DNA of 64,000 nt from Aphis gossypii (lineage: Eukaryota > Arthropoda > Insecta > Hemiptera > Aphididae). Location: NCBI RefSeq assembly GCF_020184175.1, contig NC_065532.1, positions 42,924,287 to 42,988,286 of the forward strand, written 5' to 3'. The notes beneath the pieces are model-generated. The model ran no database searches. It was not told the origin of the DNA and saw nothing but the letters and a program-made list of their open reading frames with translations. This document shows positions 54,254 to 64,000 of this stretch, piece after piece (the stretch's first letter is position 1; every line of letters begins with the position of its first letter). The position numbers were made by a program, and so were the translations under genes.

Positions 54254-54474
54254 TTCTTCTTGAACGACTGGTTTATTTCAGTTTATTCCAAGATACAGTG
54301 GTCTATATCAGTAAATACTTTTATTGGTCGTGCAAAACCTTTAAATAATGTGTATTTCCCTTTAGATTCCTCATTCTTGCTAGTTTTCATAACAAGGGTT
54401 ACTGATTTGGTAAATTGTTGTACTGATTGTGTTTCATTGTTTGGTAATCTTGAATATGACCGTTTTATATTGTG
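54254..54474 (-). other. Unassigned minus-strand open frame, about 70 codons, no ATG start (weak)
   Basis: Between two stops the minus strand reads a charged, varied sequence including QQFTKSVTLVMKTSKNEESK and FKGFARPIKVFTDIDH. Its composition is more protein-like than the opposite-strand frame starting at 54260. I cannot name a family. A decayed transposase or an exon are both possible. It lies about 280 bp upstream of the candidate TATA promoter on the same strand. Confidence 0.2.
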
Positions 54475-57400
54475 TTAAAACCTTGTTATATAGTATAAGT
54501 AGTATAACACTGCTCTGTATTTAACATTTTATATAATATTAATATAAATTGTATAAATTTTATATAATAATTTTAAAAGGAACTACTTAATTATAAATTT
54601 TCAAATTAAAAAAAGCAAAATATATATTTTTAATATGATAATATGGTTTAATCCTCATGGAGTATAAGTACAAGATTTATGGTATTATGATTTAATATTT
54701 ATACAGCATTATAACTTTTACTATATTATAATAATATTAATATTAATATTATTACATATAACGTTATAATACCTACCTACTTATTAGTAGATATGAAAAT
54801 ATTTTTGCTTAGAATCTCTCTAAAATAATGAATGAAGAATTTATATAAATTAACTATTTTTAAATCACAAAAATATTATACAAATTAATAAACTATTATA
54901 TTCAACATGATATATTATGTTATACAACTCAAAATAAACGTACTCCGCATTACTTTAGAACAATGATGGAACACTGATCATGCGTCATTAAATATTGTAA
55001 GTATATTTGGTCAGGCAAAACGAAATTGATAAATTTACCTACTTTTTTTGCACACGAACTATTGATAAAATACTGTAATAGGTCACAATATTTTCATGGC
55101 AGGTACTTTTTTCAAATGAATCTCACCATTCACCATTTTTCATAACTTATTAATTATTATTATATCAAAGACTCCAGTCTATATTTCAATGATTTAAATG
55201 CAATGATGATTTTTAACACTATTTCAGCGTCTCTTCACAAAAACTCGCTGGAATTTTGAAAACAATTTTTTAAACATGTAATTATACACTTTGAGAATAT
55301 GTAAATTATAATAGAAAAAATTATTTTTAATTATTTAACTAATTTTAATATCGGTATTTGAAAAAATTAAAATATAATTGAGATAAAAGACAACTGAATC
55401 GATGGTTGCCAAAATGTCATGAGTCAATTATTTAAAACTTTTGGATAATTGATAAAAACTGTATAATATAAATTATTTTTTAAAAATATAATTTAAAAAT
55501 AAACACTCATTAAAATATATAATATACTTATTATACAACTAAAGACATTTTTACACTCAACGCATAGAAACACATGACTAGTAGGTATACGTTTTTACTA
55601 ATACCTCAATTGCATAAAATATGTGACTCGTGAGGTTATATACGTATCGAATTATATGTAACTCTAGTCAGTATTCGTGTGAAATGAAAAATGTATAAAT
55701 AATATTATAATACTTAAATCATCTTAAAATATAATACTAATATTACACTTAAATCAGTAGCAACTTTTAGGAAGGCAATGACTAGGGGCCTTAATTTTTT
55801 ACACTATTGTGTTTTGTATACACAAATATTGGTACTAAACCTTTTTTAAAGTCATATCATGAAATTCAATAATGTAAACAAAGTTTAAGTTGCTTTTAAA
55901 CAGAAACCATTGAAATAATTAATAATTGATACTCAAAATTAATATATTCAAATATTCTAATATATTATTGATATGATAATATATTACACGGAAAGCGAGA
56001 ATAATAATAATATTAATTATTGCCATATAAACGAATAATTTTAGGTATTTTAAAACTTTCTCAAGATATTTAATATTTCTCAAAATTATTCATTATCTAT
56101 AATATAATTTATATTTAAACATATTCCAATAATAGTTAACCTCGCGACTGCAGTGCGGTTTACTCACTATCTGTCAGCATACTATACAGCGACATATCCT
56201 ATCTGTGTCCCATAAATTTATCGATACCTATAACAGTCGGTGAATAATGCACGAATAAAATATTTTGTCTCGCTCACTGCAAAATACATAAAAATATTGC
56301 TGAAAGATAAAACAATAATAATAATAATGATGATAATGGCAATTATAACCAAATAATAAGACACGTATCTCAATCGACGAGAGAGAAAAAATGAAAAATA
56401 ATATGAAGTATGATGTATGCAATAAGTATTATTATAAGCATATATGCGATAGAAACTGCATAACTGATCGATTTGAATGTGCATAATAATATTTTAATAT
56501 GACATATTGCAATATACGCATTGCACACGTTCATAGGTGCTTAAATTAAACGGATATCGTAGACTGCAATAGCATGGAGCGCAGTTATAAAAAAATATTT
56601 TTTGCTATAATAATAGATCAGCCGAATTATTCATGTATAATTATAAAATTTATAAAATTATATTATATAATCAATACCAATAACTTACCGGAAAATACCA
56701 ATTTTTTTTATCATCGTCAATCAAAATAACCCGTATTTTCGACGCTTTTTAATGAGAATTATGAGTGCAGCAAGTCTGCCAAATGTCAATGATTAGTCTA
56801 CTACAAAACTTATAATTTAAAACAATTATATTTTCATACCTAATTACTATTTTATGCGATGTAATACAATGCTGTTTTTATTGTGTTTATATATTATATT
56901 ATACCTAGTTTTTACAGCTGTTAAGTTAAACGTTAATTTTGAGTGGCTCATTATTGTCTGTCGCCTCTGAGTTATGGTTCAACTCGGTTTGGGTGTACTT
57001 CGCTGCACAGGAAAATTGGTTATCTTAAATATAATGGTCTGTATAATCTATTATAATTACAATAATACGTACAATTTAACAGAGATTAAAAAAATAATAT
57101 ACATACATAAATGCTTCAGTTTTTTTTCTCTGTCCTTAAATTATATTGGTACACGCAACTTATATTCAACCTATTTTATATCATGGGTTTATTTCTAAAA
57201 CAGTTAAATATTACAAATATCCAAGGAAATAACTTTAAAACGAATTGATGCATAACCACTAAATAACTAGAAATAAATTATTAATCATTACACTTACATC
57301 TGTAAAATTAAAACAAAGATTATACAATTCGTTTACAAAATAAATAGTTTATGACGGAATACTGTTATATAAATAAACCCCTAGCGTGATATCTGGTGAG

Positions 57401-58909
57401 AAAATATAGTAGCATCTTTTATCTATAGAATGTTTTCAAATTTGTTGTACTCGATCAAAAAATAAAATCATTATAATGCAAGTTTTTTTTAAATACTTTT
57501 TCATGAAATAAGATTTTTTAAAGTATACATAAATTATGCTCAATATTAATCTTACACATTTATTTTTTCAAATTTAACTATCTAACAAAAAATTAGTTGT
57601 CTATACAAGATAACTGAATTTCATTAAAAAATACATTTTTAAAAACATTATGATATCAACGTGTACATTAAAAGAGTATTTGTGTTATATTATATTTTGT
57701 TAATTAAAAAATGAAATCAATTAATTAATACATTATGTTATTTGTAACCTTTTCAATAAAATAATTTATTTCAGCATACATGCAAGTAAAATAAATATTC
57801 GTCATACTTTGAGAAATGTCCACTCACTTCTAAGTGTAAACTTAGCTATGCCAATGATTCTAATAACTTAAAAGTCAAAATGTGTGACTAAATAAAGAAA
57901 TAAAACTCCAAGTTTATAAAAAAATTTAAATGATTTATATTTCAGCGTTTATAAATAGGTATACATAATTAATTTATTATCAAAATTGAATTAAGTTTTT
58001 TCTTAAGTATTTTGTTGTATTATTTTGTACTATTTTAATTTCCATACCTTTTAAAATAAGATTAATGAGTTTTTTTTATTAATTATTGGAATGTTAAAAA
58101 TAAATTATTTCAAATCAACCATAACATAAATTGATGTATTTATCAATATTTTAGAACTAAAATAAATAATAAATAAAAAATAATTAGCATTAGTTTTTTT
58201 AAATATTATCAATTTCTTATTAAAATATAGGTAGGTATTAGGTAAATATAATAATTGTATTAAATAGTATTTAGTTTTACAAAGATAGATTATTAGTCGA
58301 AGATTATTATTAAACTTCGTTGAAAATGTTATAACTTATTACATTTTCCACGTATTTTAACTACTCTTATTATAGATGGAGTTAACTAACTTTCCGGTTA
58401 TTATTTTTTCATATTTACTTAGTATCAAACCTTCGTAATACCTGAACGACTTACAGCTGTATACAATTATTATTTAACACTATAGGAAACGTTTTTAATC
58501 ATTCTCTACAAATCAATGAATACTGTAAAACAGACACAGTTCAGTGTAGGTTCATTTATGTTAATTTATGTTTAAAAACAGGTTTCAATTAATATTATTA
58601 CAAGCGTCACAAGCAATATCACAGAAAATTAAATAATTATAGACTATATATAGAATTCATTCATGCTGAAAAAAATCATTAGAATTTATAACGTTAAACA
58701 AAAGAACTTTTTTTTTAGTTTTTTCCAAATTAAATTATGTGTGAAATGTATACGACTACAGGAAAATTGAATCAAATTATCTAAACCTATAAAAATATAC
58801 CTTCAATGTTAACAAAATCAGGTTTATGAAAGATATCTGGAAAAAAACAAAATTTTTATTATATTTTACACAGTATACACTATACATATATTTAAAGAAG
58901 AATGGTCAA
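54475..58909. other. Non-coding AT-rich stretch
   Basis: It holds AAT/ATG trinucleotide repeats near 56310, a hAT-like half-end near 55757 without a partner, and tRNA-promoter-like boxes at 56944-56986. The two overlapping minus-strand frames at 56218-56484 follow the trinucleotide repeat and are not called. No gene is supported. Confidence 0.45.
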
Positions 58910-59858
58910 GTGAGTCACGCTCTGCTGTATAGTAGGTCACTATAATGGATATATAAAATTTGAATCCAATGGTAGATATCATTGTATACGAAAAACTATT
59001 CTGAACGGAGATGATTTGTCAGCCTAGGATATAATTTCCAGTGGTTGGTGAAAAAGGTGGTTTCTTTTTTAATGGCCTGAATATCAAAATTGAAGTTCTT
59101 TTATGATTATTGTTAGCTAAACTTATGGAATATCTTGTATTAAATTTTCAATTCTTAGTTACTTATACAAACATTTTCATGAACTAAAAATACAAAATAA
59201 TTTGCAAATATTCATAATTATGTATTAAGTATCTATGACTTATACTTTTGAATAGTAACAAATATTTAAAATAGTTTGAGGATAAATCGATATTGTTACG
59301 CAATTTTGTGAAAATTAAAAATTCAAACATACTTAAATAAAATTGTAACAAATGATTTTAGATTTTTTTTTTTAATTACAATAAGAATTACTCATAAGGA
59401 ACCTTGTATTAAATGTTTAAATGTTTTTGGAAACCCAAAATTTTTTTATCGACTTTTCAATAAAAATTTCTCAGAAAAATAGAAAATTTCAGTTGACTAT
59501 AAATAGCTTAAACATTTAACTGTATAATATAGATACCACTAATATAAACATTTGGTGAAAATTTCAAGTATTTACAGTGATTAGTTTTTGAGTTACAACC
59601 AAATAAAAAAATTGATTTGGTCGAAAACTGGTTTTGCATAAAAATTTCCGATTTTCCGTCTCTTTTTTTTTTGAAAAATACTAGAAAATGTTTACTTTTG
59701 ACCTTTATAATGCACCTAGGATATTCACATTGCTATCGTAAATCGAAGTTTTAAATTGCAGCATTATTTTGACAAGTTATGCTGTACACAGACAAAAAAA
59801 AAAAATCACACACATCATTGTAAAATCAATACATTCATCACTTCGTTCAGAATCTAAA
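58910..59858 (+). repeat. Dispersed family A, near-complete copy (reference copy in this window)
   Basis: This is the longest recognisable copy of a family repeated on both strands here. The 5' part carries GTGAGTCACGCTCTGCTGTA and, at 58998, ATTCTGAACGGAGATGATTT. The 3' end is TCATCACTTCGTTCAGAAT (59835-59853), whose reverse complement starts ATTCTGAACGAAG, so the unit has related inverted segments near its ends. Between them lie diagnostic blocks: GGAACCTTGTATTAAATG (59399), AAACATTTGGTGAAAATTTC (about 59546), AAAACTGGTTTTGCATAAAA (about 59625) and ACATCATTGTAAAATCAATA (about 59812). There is no coding capacity. I recall similar sequence as abundant in aphids; the element class is unknown to me. 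Confidence 0.7.
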
Positions 59859-62800
59859 AAAATGGAAATACAATTTAATTTATTAAAAAGTTTCAACTAC
59901 ATAAAAACTAAATATTATTATTTAATAATTATTGTGAATTATCCAAATTGAATATACATATTTATAATCGACGTTGTTATTGATAACAATATAAGTTAAA
60001 TGAAATATTTCAAATGCTAACTCAAAGCAGTAGAAAACAACACGTTAAAAACTTTCTAGTTAAAATAAATATTTATAAGCCGTTGTGTAATGTATATAAT
60101 TGAAACAAAAAAAAATGGTTTCGGAAATCCAAACAATTCCATGTTTCTCACGTATTTATTTAAATAAATTCTCACTTTCGTGTTCACCTATGCGCAATAT
60201 TTTTAGAAAAGAAACGAACTTCTATTTAGAAAAGTTTTATCACTGAAATTATATACGTATACTAATATTCTTAAATATATTCTTAAGAATAAATTTGAAA
60301 TTAAACCTTTTATTTAAAGTAGCGTTTTATTTATAAATATTCAAAATATATACATATATAAACTAACGATTTGGTATTATAACTAATATAAAACGTTATA
60401 AAATATAATATATCACTTATTTTATAAATATGAAAGTAATATAATATACTATAGCAAATTTAACCAGTAGTATGATATTATTAACTAATTTTCAAAGACG
60501 AACTTTAATTAAGTGTACATAAAAATTAATTTTCTTATTATGTTTATTGTATATAATATAATATTAATACAATACCTATAGGTTAAAAGATCATTGGAAT
60601 TATTCATAATCTAAAATGTATAAAAAAAACTAAAAAAATTCACAGGTAATTATAACTCTTTTAAGTATTCATTCGTAAAGTCGTTTTTTAAAGATTTTTA
60701 TTAAACATTAAGTTAAGAAAATTAAGTATCTATAAACATTTGTTTGGAAATAAATCGACTCGTGACATTTTTTTTTTTTTATAAACGACTAAAGTCTTAA
60801 TTTACTCATAAATAATTTTAAAAAGTATTGGTATTTACTAAAAGGGGCAATAACATATGAATATTTGAATTTTTTTATATTACCGTAGGGAATAAAATGT
60901 CTAGTACATAAAACTAAAATAATTTATTTTTATTATTTCAATAGTAGTTTTCCATTACAATTCACGCCAAAAACATTTTAAAACGAAACTCGTGTTTTTT
61001 ATAAGATAAGACATAAAATAAAATAAAATTGGTTTAAGGAACAAAAGGTGGTGCCGGAAAACTAAGATTATGTTTATAAATTGGAATGTGGCAAAAGATA
61101 ACGATAGGGTAGTAATCCGACGTGAAATGGAAAAGCTGCATAGTTAACATGGATGAGGTAATTTTCTTAACCAAAGCTTTCAAAGCAAACAGATATATCA
61201 TCTTGAATCTTGATACGATTATATCAAATGCATTTTTCTAACAATCTCACCAGTCGCGGTATGCCACAGTATATAAATTAATTACAAAATTAGCATTACT
61301 AACTATTTAAACTCAAAATGACAATCTAAAATCGAATAATATACTTAATATTATTATGAAAAAAATGGAGCAACTACTAAAAATATATCTCCAAATTTAA
61401 TCTATCTATTAAAATAAAAATAAAAGTAATTTTCAATGTGTTCTTTGTGTACTCGTATATGTTTATAAATTTTTTTATGTTACATAACAATGACATACAA
61501 ACAAATATCTTTGAATCGAATATCTTTGTTACAAAACTTAGGTTAAAAAATATATATATATTCCGACCTCTGACCATTGTCAAATTGAATACTTCCACCG
61601 GCTGTGCATCTTATTTTCTAGACCTTTTTGTTGTGTAATTCATAGTTTAACGGAGCCTAATAAAAAAAAGAGCTCGTTGAAATAGCCTTTTTGCTGTTAT
61701 TTGTCTTTCTTTTTAGTTCTCTTGCCTGCTCCATAATAAATTGTGTTCTTACCAACGTATTTTTTTCAACTACACCAACCGTCTACCAATATCACACCCT
61801 TTTCATTAAATATATCACTTTGTTGCAATGCCCTCGACGTGTTTATTCTATACATGATAATATGCGTATAACCAGACTATATGAAAACCCACTTTGAAGT
61901 ACACATGTCTCGACCAGTTTCAAAAGTTAGTATCTAAAAAAATTTAAATATTTGGTTACTGTGTTTAGTAGCTTTGCACTTGTGTATGTCTCCACTGAAC
62001 CAAGTATCAATTTTGTTTGAACGATATCCAAATCTCTATGGTGCAATACCCGATTGTAGCTGAGGTATGTGACAAGTATAAGAAAAAGTCAAATTTTTTT
62101 TTCAACCACACGTCATTTTCAGAGGATATCGATTTCATCACGATCACAAGTTCAGAATGTTTGTTATTCTTATAGTGTTAGTAATAAATCATAGAATATA
62201 GTTGAATGCGATCACTTGGGAATGGTAGTAAAATTACATGACCTGAACAGTCTCTGGGCCACATGTAAATGAAACTGTAAATTCACGCTTTTCCATCAGT
62301 AAAAACCTTTGAGTAGAAATGCTTGTGAAAAGTTTGGTGATTTTTCTGAAACGATGAATGGCAACGGTTTACCGTCAATAACAATAAATCATATACATTT
62401 AAATAAATAAATAAATATTTTTGTCGAACAAAAGTTTCTTAAGAAATAATTTTATTTTGCAGAAAAACAATTGATTAATATTAAAATTCAAGTGTGATTT
62501 TTTCTTAAAAAAAAAAAAAAAACAAAATCTAAAAGTACAAATATTTCGATAACAGATTCATAATATAATATAATCAATTAAATTAAAAAAAAACACGTCA
62601 GACTTTACGTTTTATTTTATTAAAACAAATCTATTTTAGTTGAAAATTTTAATTATAAAAATATTGTAATAGAATATTATATAGATTTACATTATATTTT
62701 AAATACTCAATAAGAATTTATAAACTTTGAGAATGTTTTTATGAATACCATTTATATTAATAATATAATATAAATTAATCATTTGATTATAAGCATATAA

Positions 62801-64000
62801 ATCTACAAAGAATGCTTGAGCTCTGAATAATATTGTGAAATAAATTTATATTATATTTTGATTTTTCAACAAATATATTTTATTGTTATTCCATAAATTG
62901 ACTTACATATGAGTATAATGCATTTTTATTTCCAATTTTTGATTCATAAGAAGTGAAAAAGTATTCTTTTGAAAAATCAATGTTTTTGAAAGTACACTGC
63001 AAGACTTAACGCTAAGTTAATTTAAACTATACTTTTATACCGAGATTCAATTTAATTTTTTTCCAATTCTATTCTAAAATTTAATCACGTCTCAATAATC
63101 GTTTCGATTATTGTTTTCACACCAACAAAAATGAAAAAACCTATTTAATAAAGCTTGGTTCCATAAAAAAAAAACTATTCTATTGTATAATTTAAAAATT
63201 AATCTTTTAATAAAAAAACAAATACACTTTGTAACTATATTAAAATGTAATTTCAAATATTACATAATAAATGTTTAAGTTATTTTTTAATCATTAATAA
63301 ATGATATTGTGAAGTACAAATACAAATACAACTCAAAACTATTTAATTATAAAATTATCTTCACAACGTGTATGCATTATAACTGTTTTGTATCTTCTGT
63401 TCAAAAAGATAATATAATTTCGTACAATATTTTATAAGATGTTTGTTTGTGGATCACAATTAAATATTTATTATTATACTTCATTTAAATTAACTATAAA
63501 TTGTATGTAAGGATGATGTAGAGTATTATATACCTTTTTAGAGAAGAATAATTCATCTCCAATAAAGAGAATTCTTAAGAAAAGGAACAAGAATATACAA
63601 ATATTTCATATTATTTAGATTTTTTTTATTTCAATTTTTATTTGTATAAGAAATATATGATGCATTCATATTCTGCATTCAAAAATGTAGGTATAATATT
63701 GAACAAATGGAGAACACATTATAAACAATATCTTTTTTCAATTCTAAATTGTATGCAAATTGTATTTACTTAAATTATATGTACTCGTCATTGTCTGTAT
63801 TCTCATAGTATAGTACAATATAACATTCAATAAGAAAATACAATGATATAACAAAATTAAATTCTAATAAGATCATCGCGTTTGCATTTTAATTTGAAAT
63901 AAAACCATTAAAATAATTGTTATTGGTGATATTAATATGTAAAACATGTATTTAAGTTTATGACAAAATGTTTAATCTGTTATTGATCTATAATTTCTAA
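59859..64000. other. Non-coding stretch; block 61600-62390 possibly a decayed gene or element
   Basis: Most is AT-rich filler with an AAAT-type repeat at about 62398. The block at 61600-62390 is less AT-rich. On the plus strand it shows several interrupted stretches of protein-like codons, such as LRYVTSIRKSQIFFSTTRHF near 62060-62120, separated by stops. I cannot assign it to a family, and it may be a pseudogene or old transposon. Confidence 0.35.

Noticed and set aside
55757..55795. hAT-like end CAGTAGCAACTTTTAGGAAG
   Set aside because: No partner end or flanking duplication seen.
1..64000. CRISPR arrays, prophage, bacterial operons, rRNA or clear tRNA genes
   Set aside because: No regular spacer repeats, no dense same-strand gene runs and no conserved RNA gene cores were seen.

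Overview
The window looks like animal nuclear DNA: very AT-rich, gene-poor, with spliced coding sequence and many decayed transposable elements. The base composition, the frequent TACCTA/TAGGTA words and a dispersed repeat family that I recall from aphid genomes make an aphid or close hemipteran the most likely source. That is inference, since no species marker is present. There is no bacterial operon, phage or CRISPR array.

Only one protein-coding segment is well supported. It is a single GC-rich exon on the minus strand (coding 17209..16717) that carries a start codon, a signal peptide and the first residues of a ligand-binding-like domain, and it ends at a clean splice donor. Its final part resembles the start of the amino-terminal domain of an insect NMDA-type glutamate receptor subunit (NMDAR2-like). 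A splice acceptor sits 13 bases before its ATG, so the transcript should begin further right. No following exon is recognisable between the donor and position 1. Most of the window is therefore best read as introns of this gene: at least 16.7 kb downstream of the exon and possibly more than 30 kb upstream. Two places to the right look like possible start sites: a CpG-rich island at about 48.9-49.1 kb with E-box, DRE and ATCGAT motifs to its left, and a TATA/initiator/splice-donor arrangement at 53.9-54.0 kb on the minus strand.

The rest is AT-rich non-coding DNA with identifiable mobile-element remnants. There are two hAT-type MITEs with 8-bp target duplications (4.8-5.1 kb and 17.3-17.5 kb), and a 659-bp element with 23-bp terminal inverted repeats whose terminal motif recurs inside it (24.6-25.2 kb). 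A LINE-like tail lies at 10.3-10.7 kb and a Jockey-like reverse-transcriptase C-terminal fragment at 51.3-51.5 kb. At least nine partial or near-complete copies of one roughly 1-kb dispersed family occur on both strands. Other local structures are a pre-miRNA-sized hairpin at 26.1 kb, a palindromic 24-bp tandem duplication at 47.9 kb, and microsatellites.

I did not find a convincing novel multi-gene system. The most useful leads are the architecture of the receptor-like gene, its candidate distal promoters, and the unclassified repeat elements.
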